The notes under the pieces were generated by a model. The model saw only the letters and a list, made by a program, of their open reading frames with translations. It was not told the DNA's origin and did no database searches. A program made the position numbers and the translations under genes. Source: Lachnospiraceae bacterium (lineage in GTDB: Bacteria > Bacillota > Clostridia > Lachnospirales > Lachnospiraceae). From it: DNA of 64,000 nucleotides. The stretch spans positions 248,001-312,000 of the forward strand of contig CAJTDK010000001.1 in NCBI GenBank assembly GCA_910575105.1, in the 5' to 3' direction. Every line of letters begins with the position of its first letter. The first letter of the stretch is position 1. Shown piece by piece: positions 9,786 to 18,394 of this stretch.

Positions 9786-10925
9786 TTAAATATGATAATA
9801 CCTTCTCAGATATAACGCGAGTGATGCGGTCAGCACACTGAGAAGCGCAATGAGCGCATACAGTACCGGCTGGCTGGTATCGCCTGTCTTCGCCTGCCTT
9901 GCCTGCGTATTCTTCTCTTTATCTGCCGTATTCTGTGTCCCTGCAGGCTCTAGCGCGCCGATCGCATTCTCCAGATCCCGGAGAGCAGCTTCTTTTTCTT
10001 CCTCCGTCGCATTGGGATCGTTCAGAACCTGCTGCGCCTTCTTTTTGGCCTTCTCTAAAGCTTTATAGCTCTTGGATGTATATTTGTCCTTCGGATAGCT
10101 GTCTGCTTTTTTCAGCGTATCTTTAAGCTTCTTATCTATCGTCTGTCCTGTGCCGCTGCTGCTTCCGTCCCCGTTTCCGGGAGTGTTGCCGTCCGCACCG
10201 CCCGGATTGGTTCCGTCGCCAGGTATGCCGGGAGTATTGCCGTCCGCACCGCCCGGATTAGTTCCGTCGCCGGGAGTTCCCGGAATATTGCCGTCCGCAC
10301 CGCCCGGATTAGTTCCGTCGCCAGGTGTGCCGGGAGTATTGCCGTCCGCACCGCCCGGATTAGTTCCATCGCCGGGAGTTCCCGGGGTATTGCCGTCGCC
10401 GGATGTCCCCGGATCGCTGCCGCCTTGCTGGGTATCGGAATTATCGGCCAGATCCACAATCCGGCTTTCTGTCCCTTCCGCCAGCGTCAGCGCGTTCTTC
10501 GGCACGCCGGCCTTTACAGACACATCCGCTGCGTTCTGATCCTTTGCCGTTATGGTTCCAAGTGTCAGCGTATCTTCGTTATCTTTGTAAAGCGCCTCCG
10601 TCCCTGCAACATAAAGATTCAAAAGACCGGTGTCCTTATGGTAACGGAATTCTGCCACCTTCGCTCTTTTATCTACTATCTCTGCAAACTTAAAGGCTAC
10701 GTCGTCAATCTCTCCCGAACCAGCGCTTTTGACTTCCACGCTCAACTGCAAGGATGCGGTCTTCTCTCCTGCCGCTTTGGGAAGGATAAGCCTCACCGAC
10801 ACACCCTCCGGCACCTGTTTAAACACAACTGCATCTGCCTTGTCATTATCTGCCAGTGCCGTCATCGGCAGTACCGCGATAAATGCGAACACTGCCATTA
10901 TTATACGAAATATATATTTATTCAT
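9786..10925 (-). CDS. Cell-wall-anchored protein with cohesin-like domain, collagen-like linker and FIVAR module
   Basis: 379 residues. A signal peptide ends near TALADND. Residues about 30-145 form a beta-rich domain with LQLSVEVKSAG, a GxLNLYVAG-type strand and TLGTITAKD, an order seen in cohesins (weak evidence). Residues about 165-245 are four 17-residue Gly/Pro/Asn/Asp repeats. A FIVAR-like helical module follows (YKALEKAKKKAQQVLNDPNA, about 265-320). The end has AKTGDTSQ, a hydrophobic helix and RRYYH: a sortase-type signal, though AKTGD departs from LPXTG. It lies 22 bp downstream of the dockerin-bearing M60 gene, so it could be that enzyme's surface dock. Confidence 0.75.
   Translation of the reverse strand: MNKYIFRIIMAVFAFIAVLPMTALADNDKADAVVFKQVPEGVSVRLILPKAAGEKTASLQLSVEVKSAGSGEIDDVAFKFAEIVDKRAKVAEFRYHKDTGLLNLYVAGTEALYKDNEDTLTLGTITAKDQNAADVSVKAGVPKNALTLAEGTESRIVDLADNSDTQQGGSDPGTSGDGNTPGTPGDGTNPGGADGNTPGTPGDGTNPGGADGNIPGTPGDGTNPGGADGNTPGIPGDGTNPGGADGNTPGNGDGSSSGTGQTIDKKLKDTLKKADSYPKDKYTSKSYKALEKAKKKAQQVLNDPNATEEEKEAALRDLENAIGALEPAGTQNTADKEKNTQARQAKTGDTSQPVLYALIALLSVLTASLALYLRRYYHI
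10174..10400 (-). repeat. 51-bp tandem coding repeat (GTPGDGTNPGGADGN units)
   Basis: About four 51-bp units inside the wall-anchored protein gene encode a 17-residue Gly-rich linker unit; copies differ by one or two bases. They would give an extended spacer across the cell wall. Confidence 0.85.
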
Positions 10926-10947
10926 GTTCTACTCCTTTTATCGCATT

Positions 10948-13900
10948 TTAATTGCCGCTGCTGCCAAGAGTGATCTCCGGCAACGTCTTTGGCATATCTT
11001 CAAACAGGGAATCGCTGACCATCCTCTGGCCTTCGTTTGTCTGTGCATTGTTCACACGGTACAGCTCTGCCCTCACCTTTTTCAGGCTTGTAAGGTCTGT
11101 ACTGTCCTCAGGCTCTATCCAGTAGATCCATGTTCCGTCTCTGACATCCATCAGATCGCCGGCCGGCGGCACATCCGCCAGAATGATCTGACTCGCCTTA
11201 AGGCTTCCGTCAGCGTCCTGTCCTCCGACGATATCGCCGGCCTGATCATAAAGGATCACCGTATTGTAAGCCGGATTGCCTTTGTAGCTTCCGGTAAATA
11301 TAATAGAACCTTCCGGGATTACCTGATCTGCCTTATCCCCATATTGGTATGCCTTCTTAAGGCGTCCGACCGCCGGGGTGTCCTCCTGGCTGCGCCGGAA
11401 GTCCACATTGTCTCCGGTCACGCCAAATACATCCAGCTCGGATATGGATACCTCTGAACCATTCGGGCTTTTCACTGCCAGTTTGACTGCAGATGTGCGG
11501 TATGTAGCCACACTCTTGCCTTCCTCATTGCCAAAATATACTTCCTGGACCTTCCCGCTGCCGAAAGTACCGCTTGCCGCTTCCTTCCATTCGCCGTCCT
11601 GGCGCACATAGACCGTGTAGTCTTTGACCGGAGTCCCTTCATTCACCGTATACTGCAGTCCGGTAACGGTATGCGTCTTGTTGAATTCCAGCACAACCTC
11701 CGCCCCTGCTTTCGCCGTTCCGGTAAATGTAGTGCTGCCATCATCATCTATGGCATATTTCACCGGCGACTCTGGCTGCGGCTCGCATGGGTCAATGTCC
11801 GATGCATCCGGCAATATCTTTTCTGCGTCAATATTGTTCGCCGAAACAGTCCAGTTCTCTTTGCTGATATTTCCCTTATGTTCAATCTTAAGCGGCTCCA
11901 GAAGCTTCTCCCTGGAACGGTTCAGGAATTTGTCCACAACAGTAACGCCGTAAGTCACTACTCGGTTATTTATGGTCGTTACATAATCATGGAAGCCATC
12001 CTTATCCGCATTCTCCTTTGTTACAAAGCCTGCAACCTCACTCTCCTGCTCTCCTCCCGAGGTAGTATAGCGGACGATCTCATAGCCCAGCACATCTTCT
12101 TCCGGTATAGTCTTAGCGGTAAGGGTAAAGTCAACCTGATTCGCTGCATTTCCATTAATGGACGCCGTACTTGTATCGCCTACTGCCTCTGTGGTCCTGT
12201 CGGCGCTTAAGCTGCTCTTTCCATTCTCAAGCCGGTAGACCCTTGCATCATCATTCGCATAGAAGACCGCTCTCGTCTCTTTATCAAATGTTTTTGCATA
12301 TGCGATCGTCGTCTCATCCGGCGTCATGCCCCAGCGTTCGAAGAATTCAAGAAGGTTCTTCTCAGCCGCAGCACAGGATAAACGCATCAGAACCTGATCA
12401 CTGCCTCCGGACAAGGTAAGTCCGTTCGGCGCCTTCGACGGTGTACGCGCATAGGTATCCACCCTGGCGAAGAACAGATTGTTAAGCTGATCCTCATGGT
12501 TTTCGTATGTTTTATAGTTGAAGCCGTCATCGTAAGCAAGGTGGAGCTGCCAGTACATCCCAAGCTGGGTAAATACATCCGATGCCTTCCCCTTTGTACC
12601 CGATGTCACTTTCTTAAATACCTTATCGTAGCTGAATCGCACGCTGTCGTTTTTATCCTTTGCCTGTGCAAGTACCGCGAAATAGTTATTCGTAATCTCT
12701 GCCACCGCGTAACCGCCCTGGTTGATGCAGTGACCGATCTCATGGGCGATGCCCCAGCCGAAATACCTTCCGCTCTGATACCTTCCGTCGGCATCAGCCT
12801 GCACCGGAACCCCGCTCATCATGCCGGCCGATTCAGGCCACTCGATACCAATATGGTTACCGGACGCATACATAAACGCTCCTGCAAACATCCGCTGATA
12901 CCGGATATTCAGATGCCCCGACGGGAGCCGGTCTATGGCATCCTTTGCACCGTCGTTAAGCCCCTTATGCTGGTAGAACAGATAAAGCATCTTTTCCATG
13001 GCATCCATAGATTCCACAAGCTTCTGCGCTTTTGCACCGATTCCGCCGCTGCCTGTTCCGGCATAGATCTGCTTCGCCGGGAGTGACAAAAGCATATTGT
13101 CTAACAGGATATCCGACGTCCCTAAGACACAGTTCTTCTCATCGTAATCATATGCTGCCGAAGCGTTGCCGGAAGACTGGTGAAGCTTCTCGTGCTCCCC
13201 GCTCATCTTCTGTATGTAGTCCTCAATCCCGGTCAGGTATTCCTTCGCCCGCTCAAGCTTCTTGGCAGAATCTGTTATCCCATAGAGATCAAGAACCGGC
13301 GCTTCCGCTCCGCCGCTTACCCGCACGGCGTATTCGTCATTTGCATCGCTTCCTGTGTACTGGATGTACAGGGCGCCTCCCCGCTCCGCCTTCGTCGAAG
13401 ACAGTTCCGGGATAGTGATGTCATTCTTTCCGACTTTCAATGTCTTTACTACCTTGAACATCGAAGCCGCCTCTGCGTGATACTGGGTAGCGATAAGCTG
13501 AAGCCTCGTCCCCTGTCCTGTATTCAGCGTATTATGGCCGACGTAAATGGTAAGCTCCTCGCCTGCCGCCGCCGTGACGCCGAGAGGCTGCCACGCGTTA
13601 AGGCCGCCGAAACCGCGGTTATAATCGCTTGTCGTAATGCCGTTATGGATCTTAACGACCTCCATCGGGTTCGCCTTGAAAAGCTCTTCTGCCGCCGCCA
13701 GCTCTTTTTCAAGCTTCTCCTTGTCCGGATGATACTCTCCACTCACCTTATCCATTGTATCGAGACGCTCCCTCAGCTTATCGAACGTCTCCTGTGTTAC
13801 ATCGTCTCTAAGCTGGATATGCAGATCGTCTGTATAAAGCGCGTCAATATCATCCTCCAGCGAGTCATAGTGATAGAAATACACTTCTGAAACCGTAACT

Positions 13901-16347
13901 GTTCCCGTTGCGACATACCGTGCAAGCCCGAACTGTATCTTCTTTGCCATCACAGGTTCCGGAAGGCTGACTAAGTAATAGATCCTGTTCTTTTCATCTG
14001 TCTTTTTTGCAATAGACACATTTCCAAGATATACTTCCTTGCCCTGCTCATCCCAGTAGCGCACTTTGACATAGGAATATCCCGTACTCTGCGGCACCAC
14101 TTCCTGGAGCGCAAATTTTTGCAACTGGTATGCCTGGTCGAATTCATAGATCAGGCCGCCATTTGCACCCAGATTATTAAATCCGCCCGAATCCCAGCTA
14201 TTTAAAAGATAGTGGGATTTGTAATCATTATCCACGGTTCCGAAGGCCGTTCCTGGCTCCGTATCCTTCGGACTGTCCTGCATGGTATCCTTCGGCGCAG
14301 TTGCTTTTCTGATATGTCCGCTGACCTGCCCTTCTTCCGCATAGTTAATCAGCTTATATCTCGGCATCTTTGCCGGATCCGGATTCGTCGTCGTAGCTGT
14401 GCTGGTCAGGGAAGGTTTGCTTTCGCCAAGATCATTTACCCCCGTAACATAGACGTCATAACTGGTCTCATCTTCCAGATCCGTAATCGTGCAGCCGTTG
14501 GATTCGATCTTCTCTATCTTTTTATAGGAAGTCTCACTGGACTTTTTGTAGTACAGGTTGTAGTAATCCGTATCCTCCATGTCCTTCCACGACGCCGTGA
14601 CCGCCCTGTACTGTCCTGTGGTCTTTAAGTAATCCGGTGCGTCGGGCTTCTTATCTGCCTCTGGCACTGCCGTCACAGACTCACTGTACCCGCTGCGCCA
14701 TGTACCGTTCACCGACTGCACTCTTACCTTGTACTCTTCTTTATTGACAAGCTTGCCTTCTTTAAACGATGAAACATCCAGTGTATTGCCTCTGACACTG
14801 CGGATCTCCTTATCCTCACCATGTGTGACCTCAACCTCATAGCTAGTGACATTCACACACGGATCCCAGGAAACGCTGAACTTCTTATTGCCCGCCAAAG
14901 CCTTAGGATTCTCTGGGATATCCATCTTCGGCTTAGGAATACGCTTCTCCATCCCGTTGACGAACTCAACCTTGGAAACCTCTGCAAGGTTATTATTCTT
15001 CTTCATCCCTTTGATGGTAAGCGTCACCTTTTTTACTGCAATCTGAGAGCCAAGATCGATATAGATCGATCCGTCGCCTGACCGGGTTACGATAACGTCG
15101 CTTTCCAAAAGGAAATCGATGCCTTCCGCCACCGGAACATCAATCTTCTTGCTGACTTGCCTGTCCTGGCCATCGTCGTCTGTATAGGTGATCCCGATAT
15201 GCGCATCCGTAATCTGATCGCCCTTTGCGGTATTGATCACGATGCCGTCTATCTCACGGGCGCCGGCCTTTGAAAGGTCAAATGTCACGGCGACCGGAGT
15301 ATCCGCCCCGATCGGTGCATGATCTTCCCTCGATAACTTTACACTGCCTTCATCCTTCAGCAGATCGCTCAGGTTTCCCACCGCCACAGTTTTATCGCTT
15401 GTCCCGTCACCTTTTGTAACTTCTGCTGCCGCCTCCGGCACATTCTGTTCAACAATAGCTTCGGTATCCCCATCCGGTTTATATCCTTTTGCGAAATACT
15501 CAATATCCGCGATATCTACCCTGCCGTCACCGTTAAGATCTGTAACTCCTGTCTTCTGGCCGGTACTGCCGGCCGCTTCGGCATCGACAGCATCAACTAA
15601 CGCATCTTTGTCCTTGTCATCTACGTCGCCGTCTCCGTCCACATCACCGATCAGCAAAACTCCCGGATGTGCGCTGCCCTTCTGATAATCATAGCCGCTG
15701 ACAAATCCTGTCATAAGATTTACCGCGTAAGCCCACCCGTCCACATGGATATCCTGCGTATACTTTGCGAATCCCGGCGCCGTCACCGTAAGGGTATAAT
15801 CGCCGCTCTTCAGTCCGGTAAACGTAGCGCTTCCTTCTGACGGCAGCTTCCCGGAATCCTCAGCCAGCTTAACCGTCTTCGTCTTCGCGGTCTGCCCGTC
15901 CAGCGATACGGTAAATTCCACTGCTTTTTTTTGCACCACCGCCGACTGGATCGTCACGTCAACCTGACCGTCAACTTCGGTTACCTCCGCCTGCTGCCCA
16001 TTGCCTGTACCGGTTAAATCCTGGATATTCGGGATATCTTCTGCACCTTCTGTATCCGCAGCTTCTGGGGCTTTTGTACCTTCAGCGTCCGCTGCTGTCT
16101 TTACCGTTTTTGTACCCTCTGTGTCCCTTGCGGAGTCTGCCTTTCCTGCATCGTTTCCTTCTTCATTATCTTCTGTGCCTGCAGTGTCCTGCGTCCTGGT
16201 GTCCTGCTGCTTTTGCTCCGATGCAGCGCCGCTTCCCGTGTTCTTTGTGCTTTCCGCCGCTTCGCCACCCACATCTGCAGCATAAATCTCAGGACATAAG
16301 GTAAAGCAAAGAACAACCGCAAGCAGATATGAAACTATCCGCTTCAT
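10948..16347 (-). CDS. Giant secreted M60-type metallopeptidase with dockerin, Fn3 and F5/8-C-like modules
   Basis: 1799 residues. Signal peptide 1-24; Thr/Ala/Glu/Asp linker about 25-125; a beta-sandwich about 125-215; then a type I dockerin with two calcium loops, DVDGDGDVDDKD and DLNGDGRVDIAD (about 228-293). Two Fn3-like domains lie at about 470-650, and a discoidin-like domain at about 665-815. The M60 region carries HEIGH (H1202, E1203, H1206) with E1217, matching the HExxH...E zinc site. A second discoidin/CBM32-like domain is at about 1520-1640. M60 proteins cleave mucin-type glycoproteins. It is transcribed with the downstream cohesin-like wall protein. The AGGAG site fixes the ATG at 16347. 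Confidence 0.88.
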   Translation of the reverse strand: MKRIVSYLLAVVLCFTLCPEIYAADVGGEAAESTKNTGSGAASEQKQQDTRTQDTAGTEDNEEGNDAGKADSARDTEGTKTVKTAADAEGTKAPEAADTEGAEDIPNIQDLTGTGNGQQAEVTEVDGQVDVTIQSAVVQKKAVEFTVSLDGQTAKTKTVKLAEDSGKLPSEGSATFTGLKSGDYTLTVTAPGFAKYTQDIHVDGWAYAVNLMTGFVSGYDYQKGSAHPGVLLIGDVDGDGDVDDKDKDALVDAVDAEAAGSTGQKTGVTDLNGDGRVDIADIEYFAKGYKPDGDTEAIVEQNVPEAAAEVTKGDGTSDKTVAVGNLSDLLKDEGSVKLSREDHAPIGADTPVAVTFDLSKAGAREIDGIVINTAKGDQITDAHIGITYTDDDGQDRQVSKKIDVPVAEGIDFLLESDVIVTRSGDGSIYIDLGSQIAVKKVTLTIKGMKKNNNLAEVSKVEFVNGMEKRIPKPKMDIPENPKALAGNKKFSVSWDPCVNVTSYEVEVTHGEDKEIRSVRGNTLDVSSFKEGKLVNKEEYKVRVQSVNGTWRSGYSESVTAVPEADKKPDAPDYLKTTGQYRAVTASWKDMEDTDYYNLYYKKSSETSYKKIEKIESNGCTITDLEDETSYDVYVTGVNDLGESKPSLTSTATTTNPDPAKMPRYKLINYAEEGQVSGHIRKATAPKDTMQDSPKDTEPGTAFGTVDNDYKSHYLLNSWDSGGFNNLGANGGLIYEFDQAYQLQKFALQEVVPQSTGYSYVKVRYWDEQGKEVYLGNVSIAKKTDEKNRIYYLVSLPEPVMAKKIQFGLARYVATGTVTVSEVYFYHYDSLEDDIDALYTDDLHIQLRDDVTQETFDKLRERLDTMDKVSGEYHPDKEKLEKELAAAEELFKANPMEVVKIHNGITTSDYNRGFGGLNAWQPLGVTAAAGEELTIYVGHNTLNTGQGTRLQLIATQYHAEAASMFKVVKTLKVGKNDITIPELSSTKAERGGALYIQYTGSDANDEYAVRVSGGAEAPVLDLYGITDSAKKLERAKEYLTGIEDYIQKMSGEHEKLHQSSGNASAAYDYDEKNCVLGTSDILLDNMLLSLPAKQIYAGTGSGGIGAKAQKLVESMDAMEKMLYLFYQHKGLNDGAKDAIDRLPSGHLNIRYQRMFAGAFMYASGNHIGIEWPESAGMMSGVPVQADADGRYQSGRYFGWGIAHEIGHCINQGGYAVAEITNNYFAVLAQAKDKNDSVRFSYDKVFKKVTSGTKGKASDVFTQLGMYWQLHLAYDDGFNYKTYENHEDQLNNLFFARVDTYARTPSKAPNGLTLSGGSDQVLMRLSCAAAEKNLLEFFERWGMTPDETTIAYAKTFDKETRAVFYANDDARVYRLENGKSSLSADRTTEAVGDTSTASINGNAANQVDFTLTAKTIPEEDVLGYEIVRYTTSGGEQESEVAGFVTKENADKDGFHDYVTTINNRVVTYGVTVVDKFLNRSREKLLEPLKIEHKGNISKENWTVSANNIDAEKILPDASDIDPCEPQPESPVKYAIDDDGSTTFTGTAKAGAEVVLEFNKTHTVTGLQYTVNEGTPVKDYTVYVRQDGEWKEAASGTFGSGKVQEVYFGNEEGKSVATYRTSAVKLAVKSPNGSEVSISELDVFGVTGDNVDFRRSQEDTPAVGRLKKAYQYGDKADQVIPEGSIIFTGSYKGNPAYNTVILYDQAGDIVGGQDADGSLKASQIILADVPPAGDLMDVRDGTWIYWIEPEDSTDLTSLKKVRAELYRVNNAQTNEGQRMVSDSLFEDMPKTLPEITLGSSGN

Positions 16348-16390
16348 ACTCCTCTCCTTTCCTTCGTAAATCCCCTTTTATTCTCTATTC

Positions 16391-16409
16391 CCACTGCTGT
16401 CTGCAGTGG
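16391..16409. other. Hairpin in the leader of the M60 operon
   Basis: CCACTGC-N5-GCAGTGG, 7-bp perfect stem, in the 110-bp gap between the prepilin-peptidase gene and the M60 gene. Read on the minus strand it lacks a T-run; it would sit near the 5' end of the M60 transcript. Confidence 0.45.
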
Positions 16410-16418
16410 TGTTTTATC

Positions 16419-16448
16419 AGTATATCATGAGTGCAAAACCGACAGCAA
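16419..16448 (-). promoter_or_regulatory. Possible sigma-A promoter for the M60 operon
   Basis: On the minus strand TTGCTG (16443-16448) is followed after 18 bases by TATACT (16419-16424), about 70 bp upstream of the M60 start codon. A match this good can arise by chance. Confidence 0.4.
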
Positions 16449-16457
16449 TATGTATTT

Positions 16458-16913
16458 TCACAAAACCTGCCAAATCTTCCAGATTTTATTCCCCCACAGG
16501 ACTGCCACCGCCATCCCTGCGCATAGAAATGGCCCGAATGGGAAACGCTGCCCTCTTTCTGCCTTCCTGGCCAAAAGCAGGTACAGCGCATATGTCCCGG
16601 CTGTAAATACTGCGAGCACCGCCGACACGACCGTGTTCTTCCATCCCAGGAACAAGCCTGCCGCCGCCATCAGCTTGATATCCCCGCCTCCGAATGCGCC
16701 GGGGATCAGAAGGGTTAACGCAAGCATAGGCACGCTGACACACAGCGCGCCTCCAAGCCTTGATAAGATCCCCGGCCCCATCCCTGCAGATATCTCTATG
16801 ACAGCCAGCACCGCAACCGCCAGATGACAGCCATCTCTTATCTCCATATCCTTCATGTCCTGATACGATACCGTAAGCAGGACGAAGAAAAACGCCAATA
16901 CGAATATACCCAT
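16458..16913 (-). CDS. Prepilin peptidase, type IV leader peptidase family (A24)
   Basis: 151 residues, mostly hydrophobic with about five membrane helices. The catalytic aspartates of the GxGD family are visible: an early Asp in SYQDMKDMEIRD and the FGGGDIKLM motif (about residue 76). The short form lacks the cytoplasmic methylase domain, as in TadV/CpaA enzymes. These proteins process prepilins or pseudopilins at the membrane. No pilin, ATPase or secretin gene is visible nearby, so it is an orphan here. It starts 8 bp after the stop of the preceding membrane protein gene and is probably in the same operon. Confidence 0.8.
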   Translation of the reverse strand: MGIFVLAFFFVLLTVSYQDMKDMEIRDGCHLAVAVLAVIEISAGMGPGILSRLGGALCVSVPMLALTLLIPGAFGGGDIKLMAAAGLFLGWKNTVVSAVLAVFTAGTYALYLLLARKAERGQRFPFGPFLCAGMAVAVLWGNKIWKIWQVL

Positions 16914-16921
16914 AACTCTTC

Positions 16922-17602
16922 CTATCTCCAGTTGTATTTCTCAGAGCACTTATCCCAGTAATAATTGTTGCCGAAAAATGCTGCTGCAAAGAACAGTAAC
17001 AGGATAATGAAAAGAACTCTCCCATTCCCCCGCACTACAAATGTCTCGAATGCCGGAACCTCAGAAATTGCCGGAAAGACTATTGCAGCCGAAATCAGAA
17101 AGCTTGCCATTATCCGCATCTTCCTCTTTGCTTCGCTCTGATAAAGACTTCTGTAACGGAGCTTAGCGCCTATTATTGAATTAAAACAGTCATCCCCAAA
17201 TGTCAGCACCAGCATCCACACAGTGATTCCATAGTCTTTGGGCATCCCTTCAATGCACCACCACAGGACATAGAAACCCAAAAGCGCTACCGCTGAATAT
17301 TTTATCTGCGGAAGTATCCGTTCCAGGACGCTCTGCCTCATCTCTTCTTTCACCAGACTGTCGCAGAACTCTTTTGGGGGCATCCCGATCTTATCCAGAA
17401 AAGCTTCCCCTTCTGCTTCCGCCTCCTTCGCCAGGCCGATCAGGTCCTTTTTTATGACCTCCAGCTCGAAACGCGACACCTCAAATGTGATCAGATAGTT
17501 AAACATACTGTCCAGCGCCTTAAAGCTCTCGCCGGATATCTCGGCCAGTCCGCATTGATTCTCCTGAACCAGTTTTTTATAATTATTGCGAAACAAACTC
17601 AT
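16922..17602 (-). CDS. Membrane protein of unknown function paired with a PadR regulator
   Basis: 226 residues. The N-terminal 90 residues are helical and charged (KKDLIGLAKEAEAEGEAF), resembling the DUF1048-type domain often found beside PadR genes. Hydrophobic helices follow: AVALLGFYVLWWCIEG, WMLVLTFGD, ASFLISAAIVFPAI and LFIILLLFFAAAFFG. The start codon lies 3 bp after the PadR stop, with AAGGAGG overlapping the end of that gene, so the two are co-translated. PadR partners are often transport or stress proteins, but nothing here shows a reaction. I do not recognise a specific function. Confidence 0.7.
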   Translation of the reverse strand: MSLFRNNYKKLVQENQCGLAEISGESFKALDSMFNYLITFEVSRFELEVIKKDLIGLAKEAEAEGEAFLDKIGMPPKEFCDSLVKEEMRQSVLERILPQIKYSAVALLGFYVLWWCIEGMPKDYGITVWMLVLTFGDDCFNSIIGAKLRYRSLYQSEAKRKMRIMASFLISAAIVFPAISEVPAFETFVVRGNGRVLFIILLLFFAAAFFGNNYYWDKCSEKYNWR

Positions 17603-17605
17603 CTC

Positions 17606-17929
17606 TTAATCCTCCTTGCAAAATATCCCTTCTACTGTCTGCCTTACTTCGTTCCACACTTCGTAAAATCTTATGATATACTCCTGACCTGCCTCCGTCA
17701 GATTGTAATACTTCCGCCTGGGACCAAGGGGACTGGGCTTAAATGTCGCCACGATAAGCCCCTTTTTTTCCAGCCTGAGAAGGAGCGGGTAGAGCGTTCC
17801 TTCCTTCACATCCACAAAACCGTATCTTTGCAGCTGTTCTACGATCTCATATCCGTATGTCTCAGACTTATCTATAATCTTTAAGATGCAGCCTTCCAGT
17901 ATTCCTTTCATCATCTGGCTTTTATCCAT
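17606..17929 (-). CDS. PadR-family transcriptional regulator
   Basis: 107 residues from the ATG at 17929 (GAGGCGG eight bases upstream). The sequence has the PadR winged-helix pattern: GCILKIIDKSETYGYEIVEQL, the wing EGTLYPLLLRLEKKGLI, then RRKYYNLTEAGQEYI. It binds DNA as a dimer and usually represses its own operon. A near-perfect dyad covers the -10 region of its promoter, fitting autorepression. It heads an operon with the membrane protein and probably the prepilin-peptidase gene. Confidence 0.92.
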   Translation of the reverse strand: MDKSQMMKGILEGCILKIIDKSETYGYEIVEQLQRYGFVDVKEGTLYPLLLRLEKKGLIVATFKPSPLGPRRKYYNLTEAGQEYIIRFYEVWNEVRQTVEGIFCKED

Positions 17930-17973
17930 GTCCGTCACCGCCTCTTTCATCTACCTTGCATTGCAATGTTCTT

Positions 17974-18007
17974 GACTATATTGTATCACAAGATAGTCAT
18001 TTGTCAA
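17974..18007 (-). promoter_or_regulatory. padR promoter with overlapping operator dyad
   Basis: Minus-strand TTGACA (18002-18007), 16-base spacer, TACAAT (17980-17985). A 25-bp dyad (17974-17998), with arms GACTATCTTGT and ACAATATAGTC matching at 10 of 11 positions, covers the -10 box. PadR proteins bind such dyads, so autorepression is likely. Confidence 0.75.
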
Positions 18008-18010
18008 TAT

Positions 18011-18055
18011 CTTTTCTGCATATTTCCATCCATTAAACTATTTCTTGTATCTTTT
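18011..18055 (+). repeat. Left 45-bp direct repeat of the flagellin island
   Basis: These 45 bases are identical to 24977-25021 in the same orientation, and the match stops abruptly at both ends. The two copies bracket about 6.9 kb holding the TetR remnant, tldR, fliB, fliC, csrA, the invertible segment and a tyrosine recombinase gene. This is the layout of attachment sites, or of a recombination scar. Confidence 0.85.
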
Positions 18056-18129
18056 CCAGCGCTCATATACAGACATAAATCCTTGTTCTTCTACAACTGC
18101 AAATTTCATGTTCCTTAAGATTTGAACAG

Positions 18130-18145
18130 CGTTCTATAAAGAACG
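18130..18145. promoter_or_regulatory. Operator-like palindrome upstream of the TetR remnant
   Basis: CGTTCTATAAAGAACG is a 6+6 bp palindrome 33 bp before the remnant's ATG, the usual place for a TetR self-operator. A related palindrome (AAAAGAACG/TTTC type) occurs at about 18390-18406. Confidence 0.45.
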
Positions 18146-18178
18146 TTTTACTAACCGAAAATACTGGTGACAAGGATT

Positions 18179-18361
18179 ATGGAGGAGAGGCAGAAAAAGT
18201 GAGAGATCTGTGATTCAAAGTCTGTCAGCGATATTGTACAGTATTATTCATTGTGTAAGCGCGCGCTGGTATATGACTGGTGTCTGAATAAAGGGGAATA
18301 CTCCCTAAGTAAGAAAAGTAAAGAATTGATACCCGTTATGATGGGGCATTTCCAAAAATAA
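18179..18361 (+). pseudogene. TetR-family regulator remnant (internal deletion and frameshift)
   Basis: The ATG at 18179 starts MEERQKK and hits a stop after seven codons. The neighbouring frame reads KSERSVIQSL, like a TetR N-terminus. From 18203 another frame reads YYSLCKRALVYDWCLNKGEY and ends in MMGHFQK at 18361, typical of a TetR C-terminal domain. Most of the helix-turn-helix and ligand domain is missing, so this is a decayed gene. It is on the plus strand, opposite to its neighbours, just inside the left direct repeat. Confidence 0.65.
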
Positions 18362-18394
18362 TTATTTAAAATAAGGCACATTGGTCACAAAAGA

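Noticed and set aside
10136-10539. Open frames on both strands over the 51-bp repeat
   Set aside because: A 51-bp repeat keeps several frames open at once; only the frame with signal peptide and wall anchor makes sense.
18138-18148. AAAGAACGTTT as the target of the tldR guide
   Set aside because: Only 11 bases, palindromic and possibly a TetR operator, so a shared ancestry explains it as well as targeting. Kept only as a lead.
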